The notes: a model not told the origin generated them from the sequence alone. Shown: positions 1-9,650, numbered from the stretch's first letter. The stretch is 64,000 bases of DNA from Stappia sp. (GCA_002722295.1 PBLF01000005.1:165122-229121), one strand, 5' to 3'. Numbers and translations: made by a program.

Positions 1-412
1 CCGCCTCGACCGGGCCGGCCGCCTTCTCATTGTAGATTTCCTGCAGGCGGGCCTCGCGGGCGCGCTCGTCGGGTTCGCCGGCGACACCGTAATCGCGGGC
101 AAGGCAGGCCTTCGTCTTAGCGAAGGCGCGGTCCCTCAGGTCCGACAGTGGGGCCGCCGTTCCCTGCGTCTTTCCGGAGCCTTCAAGCAGGGTGCGAAAG
201 GTTGCACCGAACGTCTCGCAGGCCTCGCTCGCATTCGCCAGAACATCCGCCTGCTGGTAGGTGAGGCGTCCGTCGACGGGAACCGGCTCGAGGAACTCGG
301 CATGTGCCGGCGTCGCCAGAACCGTGCCGAAAAGGGCCGAAGCGACCGCACAAAGACAACTGACGCTGCCGGCGAACATGCCCCGGCGCGCACCTCGGAC
401 TACAGTCTTCAC
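1..412 (-). CDS. exported protein of unknown function (3' part outside window)
   Basis: The frame is open from a GTG at 412 to the window edge, so only about 137 N-terminal residues are visible. The start is preceded by a GGGGG run about 8 bases upstream. An ATG at 380 is an alternative. The first 40 residues are a signal peptide: two arginine pairs, a hydrophobic core and an AHA-type cleavage site near residue 39. A Tat-type RR is possible but not canonical. The mature part contains two Cys residues and a charged helical segment. I do not recognise the family. It lies downstream of rne on the same strand but is separated from it by the rne terminator. Confidence 0.5.
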   Translation of the reverse strand, partial: MKTVVRGARRGMFAGSVSCLCAVASALFGTVLATPAHAEFLEPVPVDGRLTYQQADVLANASEACETFGATFRTLLEGSGKTQGTAAPLSDLRDRAFAKTKACLARDYGVAGEPDERAREARLQEIYNEKAAGPVEA

Positions 413-502
413 GTTGACAAGCCCCCGACGATCAATCCGTAATTGCAATGGGAGCATAAAATCACGCGGGACAGGGGACGTCCAGTGCGGCGGGCGGATA
501 TG

Positions 503-535
503 AAAAAGCCGGCGGATCTTGTGATCCACCGGCTT
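503..535 (-). terminator. rho-independent terminator of rne
   Basis: A 13-base inverted repeat (506-518 and 523-535, one mismatch, four-base loop) is followed on the minus strand by five T residues. It lies about 70 bases past the rne stop codon. Confidence 0.8.
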
Positions 536-603
536 CGTTTCATCAAGTTCAGGCAAAAAACGACGCAGAATTGAGTCAATCCTGCGCGAATTTTGCAGGT
601 ACC

Positions 604-3258
604 TCAGAAGAAGCTGCGGCGCTGCCACCAGCCGGAGCGCTTGGGGCCGGCCTCATCGGCGGGCGCGGTCTCGCCGGTCTTGCTCACCGTCTCGCTGACG
701 ACGACAGGCTCGCTCGGCGCGGCGGCCTCGACCGGCTTGTCCTCGCCCTGGGCGTCCGTATCGGCGTCGGACTTGTCCTCGGCAGCGGTCTCGACCTCGG
801 CCTCGGCAACCGTCTCGCCGTCACTGTCCCGCGAAACATCGCTTTCTTCGGCGGCAACGGCTTCGGAGGTCTCTTCGACCGCTTCGGCTGCGGGCGTCTC
901 CGCCTCGCTTCCGCTCGAAGCCTCTTCCGGTGCGGCCTCGGCATCCGCGGACCCGGACGACGTCACGTCGGACTGGTCTTCGCTCGCCGCTGCCTCGGGG
1001 AGCGCGGTTGTCTCGGGCGCGCTTGCGGCTTCAGCCTGAACCTCGGCGGGCGCGGTCCCGGATGCCGACTCCTGCGAGGATTGCTCCTGCGAAGACTGGT
1101 CGGCGGTTTCCTCGCCAGCCTGGGCGTCGGACTGGTCCTCGTTCTGATTCTCGCCCTGGCCATCACGCTTGCCGCGACGACCGCCCCGGCGGCCCCGGCG
1201 GCGCTTGCGGCGGGCGGCGCGATCGTCGTCGCTCTCGCCGTCTCCGTCGGCGGAGCGGGCCTCGCCGTCATTGTCGGCGTCGGTGTCGTCCGAACCGGCG
1301 TCATCGCGGTCGTCGGAGCCATTGTCGTCGCCGTCGCGTCCCTGCGCGTCGTCCCCGTTGGAGGGCTTCCGGCGGCGGCGGCGGCGGCGGCGCTTGCGGT
1401 TGCCGCCATCGTCGTCACCCGCGCGGGCCTCGTCGCGGTCGTCACGCTCCTCGCGCTCCTCCGGCTCGTCGTCGGCCACGACGACCGGCTCGACCGTGGA
1501 GGGCTGGACGCTGCGCGGCGCCTCGTCGACGGAGCGCTCGCCAACAGGCTCGCCGCGCTCCACGGCATAGAGATGGCCGTTGTCCATGGTGCCCGCGACC
1601 ACGGTGATCTCGAGACCGAAACGGTTCTCGAGGTCGTTCAGGTGCGCGCGCTTCTGGTTGAGGATGTAGAGCGCCGCCTCCGTCGTCGTGCGGACGGTGA
1701 GGTGGTGGGTGGCCCCCTTGAGGAGGTGATCCTCGAGCGAGCGCAGAACATGCAGCGCGACGGACTCGACCGAGCGGATCATGCCCGTTCCGTGGCAGTG
1801 CGGGCAGGGCGTCATGGAGCTTTCCAGAACGCCGGTGCGGATGCGCTGGCGCGACATCTCCAGCAGGCCGAAGTGCGAGATGCGGCCGACCTGGATGCGC
1901 GCGCGGTCGTTCTTGAGACAGTCCTTGAGCTTGCGCTCCACCGCACGGTTGTTCTTGTTCTCCTCCATGTCGATGAAGTCGATCACGATCAGACCGGCGA
2001 GATCGCGCAGGCGGAGCTGGCGGGCCACCTCCTCGGCGGCCTCCAGGTTGGTCTGGACGGCGGTGTCCTCGATGTTGTGTTCGCGCGTCGACTTGCCGGA
2101 GTTGACGTCGATCGCCACCAGAGCCTCGGTCTGGTTGATGACGATGTAGCCGCCGGATTTCAGCGTCACCTGCGGCGAGAACATGGCGTCGAGCTGCGAT
2201 TCCACCATGAAGCGCGAGAAGACCGGTGTCGCGTCCTTGTAGGGCTGGACGTTCTTCGCGTGGCTCGGCATGAGCATCCGCATGAAGTCCTTGGCCTCGC
2301 GGTAGCCCTCGTCGCCGGCGACAAGGACCTGGTCGATGTCCTTGTTATAGAGGTCGCGGATCGAGCGCTTGATGAGCGAGCCTTCCTCATAGACGAGGTA
2401 GGGGGCGGAGGACTGCAGCGTCAGGTCGCGCACGTTCTCCCAGAGGCGCATCAGGTACTCGAAGTCGCGCTTGATCTCGGCCTTGGTGCGGCTCGCGCCG
2501 GCGGTGCGCAGGATCACGCCCATGCCCTGGGGCACCTCGAGCTCCGAGGCGATCTTTTTCAGCCGCTTGCGGTCCGTCGGCGTGGTGATCTTGCGAGAGA
2601 TGCCGCCGCCGCGCGCGGTGTTCGGCATCAGCACGGAGTAGCGTCCGGCCAGCGACAGGTAGGTGGTCAGCGCGGCGCCCTTGTTGCCGCGCTCCTCCTT
2701 CACGACCTGGACGAGGAGCACCTGGCGGCGCTTGATGACTTCCTGGATCTTGTACTGCTTGCGCGACTTGCGGGCGCGCTGGGGAACCTCCTCGAGCGCG
2801 TCTTCCGCGCCGACGGACTCAACGTCCTGCCCCTCGGCCACCTCGCCGTCGTCGTCGCCGTTCTCGGCATCCTCGGCCGGAGCGGACTTGGCTTCGCTCT
2901 CGTCCTCGTTGCGGGCGGCCTTGCCGCGCTTGCCGCGTGCGGGGCGCTCGTCGTCCTCGCCGGTCCGGGCCTCTTCTTCCTCTTCATCGAGGAGGGCCTG
3001 CCGGTCGGCCATGGGGATCTGGTAGTAGTCCGGGTGGATCTCGCTGAAGGCGAGGAAGCCGTGCCGGTTGCCGCCGTAATCGACGAAGGCGGCCTGGAGC
3101 GAGGGCTCGACCCGCGTCACCTTTGCGAGATAGATGTTTCCGCGAAGCTGCTTGCGGTTCGCAGCCTCGAAATCGAATTCCTCAACCCGGTTGCCGCGCA
3201 CAACCACGACCCGGGTCTCTTCCGGGTGCGCGGCATCGATGAGCATCTTGTTTGCCAT
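604..3258 (-). CDS. rne: ribonuclease E
   Basis: Endoribonuclease E (884 aa), the scaffold of the RNA degradosome, acting in mRNA decay and rRNA/tRNA processing. The start is the ATG at 3258 (MANKMLIDAA), preceded by GGAG. An open frame continues upstream but without family similarity. The N-terminal S1 domain is split by an acidic, low-complexity insert of about 80 residues, as is usual in alphaproteobacteria. The catalytic aspartates are D384 (AIDVNSG) and D427 (VIDFIDM), and the zinc-link CPHC lies at 485-488. After about residue 550 the protein is disordered, with blocks of Arg (R8) and of Asp/Glu that probably bind RNA and partners. It ends in a GWW-containing motif. In Caulobacter the equivalent GWW is bound by PNPase, so the same contact is inferred here. 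Confidence 0.97.
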   Translation of the reverse strand: MANKMLIDAAHPEETRVVVVRGNRVEEFDFEAANRKQLRGNIYLAKVTRVEPSLQAAFVDYGGNRHGFLAFSEIHPDYYQIPMADRQALLDEEEEEARTGEDDERPARGKRGKAARNEDESEAKSAPAEDAENGDDDGEVAEGQDVESVGAEDALEEVPQRARKSRKQYKIQEVIKRRQVLLVQVVKEERGNKGAALTTYLSLAGRYSVLMPNTARGGGISRKITTPTDRKRLKKIASELEVPQGMGVILRTAGASRTKAEIKRDFEYLMRLWENVRDLTLQSSAPYLVYEEGSLIKRSIRDLYNKDIDQVLVAGDEGYREAKDFMRMLMPSHAKNVQPYKDATPVFSRFMVESQLDAMFSPQVTLKSGGYIVINQTEALVAIDVNSGKSTREHNIEDTAVQTNLEAAEEVARQLRLRDLAGLIVIDFIDMEENKNNRAVERKLKDCLKNDRARIQVGRISHFGLLEMSRQRIRTGVLESSMTPCPHCHGTGMIRSVESVALHVLRSLEDHLLKGATHHLTVRTTTEAALYILNQKRAHLNDLENRFGLEITVVAGTMDNGHLYAVERGEPVGERSVDEAPRSVQPSTVEPVVVADDEPEEREERDDRDEARAGDDDGGNRKRRRRRRRRKPSNGDDAQGRDGDDNGSDDRDDAGSDDTDADNDGEARSADGDGESDDDRAARRKRRRGRRGGRRGKRDGQGENQNEDQSDAQAGEETADQSSQEQSSQESASGTAPAEVQAEAASAPETTALPEAAASEDQSDVTSSGSADAEAAPEEASSGSEAETPAAEAVEETSEAVAAEESDVSRDSDGETVAEAEVETAAEDKSDADTDAQGEDKPVEAAAPSEPVVVSETVSKTGETAPADEAGPKRSGWWQRRSFF

Positions 3259-4209
3259 AGAATGGGATCTCCACGACCGTCGCTGCGGGGCGGCATGAGG
3301 CACGCGCCCGCCTGGGCGAGGAACCGGTCGTTCTGGTCTTTGGTTTGAAGAAGGAAGCGTCGGCGCGCCGCGCGGCGATCCGGGAGCCGGTGGCAAAGCC
3401 GCAAGCGGCTGCCCCGTGTCCGTTCCGGATCGTCTTCGCGCAAGATGTCATTGCCGCGCCCGTGTTACCCTAATGAGTGGCTCCGGCGCTCGAAGGCCGG
3501 GCCTGGATTGCATTGCCGGCAGGGCCGAACGGCGCGGATCATGTCCTCCGCCATCGCTCCTGCTACGGTTCGCCGGCGCGATCTCGCCAGTCAGGACCCG
3601 CTCCCTTCGACCCGTTCCGGGCGTCAGCCCGTCCCGTGATCCGCGGCCCGTCTCGTGGGCGGTCCGAAAGGCCCTCGGAGCGATCCTCCGTCAGCCGGGG
3701 CACGATTGGCCATGGCTTGGGGACGACGTTCTCGACCGGGCCCGGACACGCCAAAAGCGCGAGCCCCCCATCACGGAGCCCGGAGCCAATCGATCTTTCG
3801 CGGGTGACGCAAGGACAGTTGGCGTAACCGGACGCTCTTCGGGGGCGTCGGGGGCAACCTGCCTGAATCATGTTCAGGACCAGGAACCGTATAAACTCTT
3901 TTACGGTCGGGCGGCGAATATGGCAAGCATTCTGCTAGGCTATGAATGAGTTTCGCCGGTTTCGCATCCCGCATCCCATATTGGCGGTTATCGTCAATGA
4001 AAGGTTAACTTGCCACGGTTACCTTCACGTGGCATCGCTGCACGGGAACGTTCCGGGCCGATCGGCCCGCCGGCCGCCGGGACAGGTTCCGCCAGGGCGG
4101 TCCTCGCCGAAGCTTCCGCTACGTCCATCGCGCGGGCGGCAAGGAGGCGGTTACGCCCCGGGGCGGCGATTTGGGTGCCACGGGATCTCAAGAGACGCAG
4201 ACAGGACAG
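3259..4209. other. long divergent intergenic region between rne and amiC
   Basis: About 950 bases with no convincing gene; the open frames here have no recognisable domains and biased composition. It presumably contains the rne 5' leader (E. coli RNase E autoregulates through a long leader) and the amiC promoter. Visible elements are a candidate rne promoter at 3898-3926 and a small perfect inverted repeat (CCTGAA/TTCAGG, 3862-3878) just downstream of it on the rne side. I see no riboswitch that I recognise. Confidence 0.5.
3898..3926 (-). promoter_or_regulatory. candidate sigma-70-type promoter for rne
   Basis: On the minus strand TTGCCA (3926-3921) and TAAAAG (3903-3898) are separated by 17 bases. 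If used, it would give rne a 5' leader of about 630 nucleotides. It is a pattern match only; nothing in the sequence proves use. Confidence 0.3.
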
Positions 4210-5541
4210 ATGGCAGTGACGAAGGCCCGACCGGTGCACATGGTCCGGAAGACGTTGCGGCTGGCGGCGGCCGCGTTCATCGTGACGTGGTGCGGGGCGC
4301 TCGGCGCCGCCCATGGTCCACTTGCCGCCGGCGCGGCCCTGGCCCAGGACGGGGACGGGGAAGCCGGCTCGGCGATGGTGGTGCGTTCGGCGCAGCTTGC
4401 CGGCGACGGCAAGCGCACCCGGTTCGTGATGGACCTGTCCGCGCCGATCGAGTTTTCCGTCTCCACGCTCGCCGATCCCTATCGCATCGTCATCGACCTG
4501 CCGGCCCTCCGCTTCGACCTGCCGGACACCGCCGGGCGGGAGAGCCTCGGCCTGATCCGGGCCTGGCGCTTCGGCCAGTTCGCGCCCGGCAAGTCGCGCA
4601 TCGTGATCGACGCGAACGAGCCGGTCGCCGTCGACAAGGCCTTCGTGCTTCCGCCGGTCTCGGGGCAGGCGGCGCGCTTCGTGCTCGATCTGGTCGGCTC
4701 CGACCGTGACGCCTTCCTGAAGTCAGTCGCCGAATCCAAGCCGCACACGCCGGCCACCCGCAAGAGCGACCGGATGGCGCGCGCGGGCAGCCCTCACAAG
4801 CCGCTGATCGTGCTGGACCCCGGCCATGGCGGCATCGACACGGGGGCGGTCGGAAACGGCGGCACGCTGGAAAAGGCGATCGTTCTCGATTTCTCCAAGA
4901 GGCTGCGCGACCGGCTCAAGAAGAACGGCCGCTACGAAGTGCGCATGACCCGGGACACGGACGTGTTCATTCCGCTTCGCGAGCGGGTGAAGATCGCACG
5001 CGGCCTTCAGGCGGATCTTCTCGTCTCCATCCATGCCGATTCGGTGCGCATCGGCCGCGACCAGGTTCGCGGCGCGGGCATCTACACGCTGTCCGACAAG
5101 GCCAGTGACGCCATCGCCGCCGCCCTGGCCGAGCGCGAGAACCGCTCCGACGTTCTCGCCGGTATCGACCTGGCGGAAGAGCCCGATGACGTGTCCGACA
5201 TCCTGATCGACCTGACACGGCAGGAGACGCGCAAGTTCTCCTTCCTGTTCGCGGAAACGCTCGAGGGCGAACTGCGCGGCGCGGCGCAACTGGTGAAGAA
5301 TCCGCGCCGCTCGGCGGGCTTTCGCGTGCTGACCGCCCATGACGTTCCTTCGACCCTGATCGAGCTCGGTTATCTGTCCAACAAGCTGGACGAGAAGCTG
5401 ATGACGACCGACGAGTGGCGCGAGCGCATGGGCGAGGCGATCGAGGCGGCGATCGACCGCTATTTCGACCGCCGGTTCGGCGACCGCGCGATGCATGTGA
5501 CGCAGACGACGCAAACGGCGGCCGCGAAGGGGGCGGAGTGA
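4210..5541 (+). CDS. amiC: N-acetylmuramoyl-L-alanine amidase (AMIN + Amidase_3)
   Basis: Periplasmic zinc amidase that cleaves the amide bond between MurNAc and L-Ala of the peptide stem, needed for daughter-cell separation. The ATG at 4210 (AGGA upstream) gives 443 aa; an in-frame TTG at 4171 is less likely and an ATG at 4240 is possible. A signal peptide covers about residues 11-48. An AMIN domain (septal peptidoglycan targeting) spans roughly 55-160. The catalytic domain starts at DPGHGG. The zinc ligands are predicted as H206, E221 and H275, and the catalytic glutamate as E385 (TLIELGYLSN). It lies 265 bases upstream of mrcA on the same strand, a common pairing in this group. Choice among amiA/B/C names is arbitrary outside enterics. 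Confidence 0.93.
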   Translation: MAVTKARPVHMVRKTLRLAAAAFIVTWCGALGAAHGPLAAGAALAQDGDGEAGSAMVVRSAQLAGDGKRTRFVMDLSAPIEFSVSTLADPYRIVIDLPALRFDLPDTAGRESLGLIRAWRFGQFAPGKSRIVIDANEPVAVDKAFVLPPVSGQAARFVLDLVGSDRDAFLKSVAESKPHTPATRKSDRMARAGSPHKPLIVLDPGHGGIDTGAVGNGGTLEKAIVLDFSKRLRDRLKKNGRYEVRMTRDTDVFIPLRERVKIARGLQADLLVSIHADSVRIGRDQVRGAGIYTLSDKASDAIAAALAERENRSDVLAGIDLAEEPDDVSDILIDLTRQETRKFSFLFAETLEGELRGAAQLVKNPRRSAGFRVLTAHDVPSTLIELGYLSNKLDEKLMTTDEWRERMGEAIEAAIDRYFDRRFGDRAMHVTQTTQTAAAKGAE

Positions 5542-5806
5542 CGCCGACCGCCTCAGCATCGCCATATTGGTCGTAAAGGAAGACGGTCAAAGTGGACCGT
5601 TGCCGATGGCGCGGGACGGGGCGGGGCGAATCCTGTAGATGCGCTTGTCGCGCGGGGCGGTTCCGCCATTTGCGCGACGCTGCCGGTGAGCCGGCCCCTG
5701 GCCGGGCAAGCCGCCCCTCGGCGGGCTGCCGCGACGCTGGATACATCCGCGGACCTTTCCCGAAACGGGTACGGGTCCGACGACAAGGAATGAATGAGCC
5801 GCTTCC

Positions 5807-8269
5807 ATGAAGGTCTTGATCAAACTCTTCGGCTACCTGTTCGGCATCGGCGCGGTGCTCGGGGTGCTCGTTGCCGCCGGCGTGTGGATCTATCTGCAGG
5901 AAGAGGTGAACGATCTTCCCGACTACACGACGCTGAAGAACTACGAGCCGCCGGTGATGACGCGCGTTCATGCGGGCGACGGCCAGCTCATGGCCGAATA
6001 CGCCAAGGAGCGCCGCCTGTTCCTGCCGATCCAGGCGATCCCGGACATGCTCAAGCAGGCCTACATCTCGGCCGAGGACAAGAATTTCTACACCCACATC
6101 GGTGTCGATCCGGAAGGCATCGCCCGCGCCGTGTTCCTCTATGTGCGCGACTATGGCTCCGGCCGCCGCCCGCAGGGCGCCTCCACGATCACCCAACAGG
6201 TCGCCAAGAACTTCCTGCTCACCAACGAGGTGAGCTTCGAGCGCAAGATCAAGGAAGCGCTTCTGGCGCTGCGGATCGAGCAGACCTACACAAAGGACGA
6301 GATCCTCGAGCTCTACCTCAACGAGATCTACCTCGGCATGGGCGCCTATGGCGTGGCCGCGGCCTCGCTCGTCTATTTCGACAAGTCGGTGCATGAGCTC
6401 ACCCTGGAGGAGGCCGCCTATCTCGCGGCCCTTCCCAAGGGTCCGAACAACTACCATCCCTTCCGCTATGGCGAGGCGGCCGTCGAGCGCCGCAACTGGG
6501 TCATCGACCGGATGGTCGAAAACGGCTACGTGACGCCGGAAGCCGGCGAGACCGCCAAGGCCAAGCCGCTGGTCGTGACGCCGCGCACGCGCGGGTCGCA
6601 TCTCTTCGCCTCTGAGTATTTTGCCGAGGAAGTGCGCCGCAAGCTCGGCGAAATGTACGGCGAGAAGGGGCTCTACGAGGGTGGCCTGTCCGTGCGCTCG
6701 ACGCTCGACCCGGTGATGCAGCGCAAGGCGCGCCGGGCGCTCATGGACGGTCTTCTGTCCTTCGACGAGCGTCGCGGCGGTGGCTGGCGCGGGCCGATCC
6801 AGACGGTGGATCTCGCCGGCGACTGGGGCGTTGCGATCGCCAAGATCGACGGGCTGGCCGACGTGCCCGAGTGGAAGGTCGGCGTGGTGCTGTCCGCCGG
6901 CGGGGACTCCGCCGAGGTGGGTCTGCAGCCGGAGCGGCGCGTCGACGGCGGCCTTTCCAGTGAGCGGCGCACCGTGCGCCTGTCCCTGTCCGACATGAAG
7001 TGGGCGCGGGTCTCGGGCCGTGCGCCGGGCTCGACCGGCGACGTGCTTTCGCCCGGCGACGTGGTCTACGTGGAGGCCAAGGACGGCAACTCGGACGGCG
7101 CCGACTATGTGCTGCGCCAGTTCCCGAAGGTGTCCGGCGCGCTGGTGGCCATGGACCCCTACACGGGCCGCGTGCTTGCGATGGTCGGCGGATTCTCCTT
7201 CGACCAGAGCCAGTTCAACCGTGCCACGCAGGCCTATCGCCAGCCGGGCTCGGCCTTCAAGTCGTTCATCTACGCGGCCGCGCTCGACAACGGCTACACG
7301 CCCTCGAGCGTGGTCATGGACGCCCCGCTGGAAATCAGTCAGGGGCCGGGACTGCCCATGTGGCGTCCGCAGAACTACGGCGGCAAGTTCTATGGTCCCT
7401 CGACGCTTCGGGTCGGCATCGAGCTTTCGCGTAACGTGATGACCGTGCGCCTTGCCCAGGACATGGGAATGCCGCTGGTGGCCGAATACGCCAAGCGCTT
7501 CGGCATCTACGACGACATGAAGCCGGTGCTCGCCATGTCTCTGGGCGCGGGTGAGACCACGGTCATGCGCATGGTCACCGCCTATGCGATGATCGCCAAT
7601 GGCGGGCGCCAGGTGACGCCGACGCTGATCGACCGCATCCAGGACCGCTACGGCAAGACCGTCTACAAACACGAGAGCCGGCTGTGTGAGACCTGCGCCG
7701 TGGATCACTGGGAACACCAGCCGGAGCCGGAGCTGATCGACAACCGCGACCAGGTGCTCGACCCGATGACCGCCTACCAGATCACGTCCATGATGGAGGG
7801 CGTGGTCCAGCGCGGCACGGCGACCAAGGTGCGCGAGGTCGGTCGTCCGATCGCTGGCAAGACCGGCACCACCAACGACGAGAAGGATGCCTGGTTCGTC
7901 GGCTTCACGCCGGACCTGACCGTCGGCGTCTTCGTCGGCTACGACACGCCCAAGCCCATGGGCCGAGGCGCGACGGGCGGCCAGGTGGCGGCGCCGATCT
8001 TCATCGAGTTCATGAAGGCCGCTCTCGAGGACACGCCGCCGGTGGAGTTCCGCGTGCCCAAGGGCCTGCAGCTCATCCCGATCAACCGCAAGACGGGTCT
8101 GCGTGCCTCGGCCGGCGCGCCGGGCACGATCCTGGAAGGCTTCAAGCCTGGTACCGCGCCGCCGGACGAATATTCGATCATCGGCTTCCAGGACGAGATC
8201 GGCATTCCGCGCACGGTGTCGCCGGAGGCGGGACAGGCGGTGATGACGGGCACCGGCGGCCTCTACTGA
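5807..8269 (+). CDS. mrcA: penicillin-binding protein 1A (bifunctional transglycosylase/transpeptidase)
   Basis: Class A PBP of 820 aa that polymerises glycan strands and cross-links stem peptides at the inner membrane. One N-terminal transmembrane anchor spans about residues 5-30. The GT51 domain has the catalytic Glu in AEDKNFY (E90) and the STITQQ motif. An OB-like insert lies between the two catalytic domains. The transpeptidase domain carries SAFK (S482), SRN (541) and KTG (685). The ATG at 5807 has only a distant AAGGA (17 bases away). A seven-codon frame (MNEPLP, 5790-5810) ends over the start as ATGA and could couple translation. An intrinsic terminator follows. Confidence 0.96.
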   Translation: MKVLIKLFGYLFGIGAVLGVLVAAGVWIYLQEEVNDLPDYTTLKNYEPPVMTRVHAGDGQLMAEYAKERRLFLPIQAIPDMLKQAYISAEDKNFYTHIGVDPEGIARAVFLYVRDYGSGRRPQGASTITQQVAKNFLLTNEVSFERKIKEALLALRIEQTYTKDEILELYLNEIYLGMGAYGVAAASLVYFDKSVHELTLEEAAYLAALPKGPNNYHPFRYGEAAVERRNWVIDRMVENGYVTPEAGETAKAKPLVVTPRTRGSHLFASEYFAEEVRRKLGEMYGEKGLYEGGLSVRSTLDPVMQRKARRALMDGLLSFDERRGGGWRGPIQTVDLAGDWGVAIAKIDGLADVPEWKVGVVLSAGGDSAEVGLQPERRVDGGLSSERRTVRLSLSDMKWARVSGRAPGSTGDVLSPGDVVYVEAKDGNSDGADYVLRQFPKVSGALVAMDPYTGRVLAMVGGFSFDQSQFNRATQAYRQPGSAFKSFIYAAALDNGYTPSSVVMDAPLEISQGPGLPMWRPQNYGGKFYGPSTLRVGIELSRNVMTVRLAQDMGMPLVAEYAKRFGIYDDMKPVLAMSLGAGETTVMRMVTAYAMIANGGRQVTPTLIDRIQDRYGKTVYKHESRLCETCAVDHWEHQPEPELIDNRDQVLDPMTAYQITSMMEGVVQRGTATKVREVGRPIAGKTGTTNDEKDAWFVGFTPDLTVGVFVGYDTPKPMGRGATGGQVAAPIFIEFMKAALEDTPPVEFRVPKGLQLIPINRKTGLRASAGAPGTILEGFKPGTAPPDEYSIIGFQDEIGIPRTVSPEAGQAVMTGTGGLY

Positions 8270-8291
8270 GGCATCCGCGTGACGGGGTTTG

Positions 8292-8326
8292 CAAGGGGCG
8301 GCCGGGCGGTCGCCCCTTGTGTTTTT
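8292..8326 (+). terminator. rho-independent terminator of mrcA
   Basis: Nine-base perfect stem CAAGGGGCG/CGCCCCTTG (8292-8300, 8311-8319) with a GC-rich ten-base loop, followed by GTGTTTTT. It lies 22 bases after the mrcA stop. Confidence 0.8.
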
Positions 8327-8518
8327 GAGAAGGGAAATACCTTGCCGCATGGGGGCTTGAAGGCTTTCGCGCGACGGTTTCTCCGGCCTGGAAAATGCTC
8401 TATGGTCCGCCCCCGAACGGTCGCCCGACGGGCGGCCCCGTGGCTGTCGCACGCCCGTGCGGCGCCTTGAACGCAAACGGTCACGGTGTGCCGTGGCCTC
8501 AACCCGCAAGGAGCAGCG

Positions 8519-9650
8519 ATGCGCGCTGAAACCGAGGTTGTTGTCGACGAAATCAAGCAGGCCATAAGCCTGCTGAGGAGGCATCTTTGACTGGGATGCA
8601 GCGATTTCCCGACTTGATGAACTGAACGCGGCGTCCGAGGATCCGGGCTTCTGGGACGATCCCGCGCGGGCACAGAAGCTCATGCGCGAACGCCAGCAGC
8701 TCGAGGACGGCATCACCGGCGTGCGCAAGCTGGAGGCCGATCTTGCCGACAATCTCGAACTGATCGAGCTTGGCGAGATGGAGGGCGACAAGGATGTCGT
8801 CTCCGAGGCGGAGAGCGCGCTCAAGGCGCTGCGCGGCGACGTGCAGAAGCGCCAGATCGCCTCGCTGCTTTCCGGCGAGGCTGACGGCAACGACGCCTAT
8901 CTCGAGATCAACGCCGGCGCCGGCGGCACGGAGTCCCAGGACTTCGCCAACATGCTCATGCGCATGTACACCCGCTGGGCCGAGCAGCGCGGCTACAAGG
9001 TCGAGGTGCTCGAGATCCACGACGGCGAGGAGGCGGGCATCAAGTCCGTGACCCTCAAGGTCAGGGGCGAGAACGCCTACGGCTGGCTGAAGACGGAATC
9101 GGGCGTGCACCGGCTGGTGCGCATCTCGCCCTTCGACAGCCAGGCGCGCCGGCACACGAGCTTCGCCTCGGCGTGGGGCTATCCGGTGATCGACGACTCG
9201 ATCGAGATCGACGTGAACGAGAGCGACTGCCGCATCGACACCTACCGGGCGTCGGGCGCGGGCGGTCAGCACGTCAACACGACCGACTCGGCGGTGCGCA
9301 TCACCCACCAGCCGACGGGCATCGTCGTGCAGTGCCAGTCCGAGCGCTCCCAGCACAAGAACCGGGCCACCGCCTGGTCGATGCTGAAGGCGCGCCTCTA
9401 CGAGCTGGAGCTGCAGAAGCGCGAGGAGAAGGCCAATGCCGACGCCTCCGCCAAGACGTCGATCGGCTGGGGTCACCAGATCCGCTCCTACGTGCTGCAG
9501 CCCTACCAGCTCGTGAAGGACCTGCGCACGGGCGTGGAAAGCACCAGCCCGAGCGACGTGCTGAACGGCGATCTCGACACCTTCATGGAGGCCACCCTGG
9601 CGCAGCGCGCCTTCGGCGGCGCGCCGGAAGCGGTCGAGGATGTGGAGTAG
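8519..9650 (+). CDS. prfB: peptide chain release factor 2 (programmed +1 frameshift)
   Basis: RF2 terminates translation at UGA and UAA. Translation starts at the ATG at 8519 (AAGGAG 6 bases upstream) and reads 23 codons to an in-frame TGA at 8588. A +1 shift on CTT then continues with GAC at 8589 to the stop at 9648-9650, giving about 376 aa. A gene model restricted to one frame would lose the N-terminus and start falsely at 8682. Domain 2 carries the SPF anticodon tripeptide near residue 203 and domain 3 the GGQ loop near residue 248, which enters the peptidyl-transferase centre. The preceding gap from the mrcA terminator should hold its own promoter. Confidence 0.97.
8576..8591 (+). promoter_or_regulatory. 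prfB programmed +1 frameshift site
   Basis: AGGAGG (8576-8581), a three-base spacer CAT, then CTT TGA C (8585-8591). This is the classic RF2 autoregulatory arrangement: an internal Shine-Dalgarno stimulates slippage of the CTT-decoding tRNA to TTT when RF2 is scarce at the poor-context TGA C stop. Confidence 0.95.

Noticed and set aside
571..3348. A 925-codon open frame on the plus strand opposite rne
   Set aside because: It is the antisense of rne. High GC keeps opposite frames open; its translation is low-complexity Ala/Val/Gly/Leu with no domain, while the minus strand encodes clear RNase E.
3416..3949. A 177-codon plus-strand gene in the rne-amiC gap
   Set aside because: No ribosome-binding site, no domain, Arg/Pro/Ser-rich composition typical of random GC-rich frames.
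8519..8681. prfB as a frameshifted pseudogene
   Set aside because: The shift sits exactly at AGGAGG-N3-CTT-TGA-C, the conserved programmed site, and the rest of RF2 is intact.
4967..8890. A 1307-codon minus-strand frame opposite amiC, mrcA and prfB
   Set aside because: Antisense of three recognised genes and runs through their intergenic gaps.
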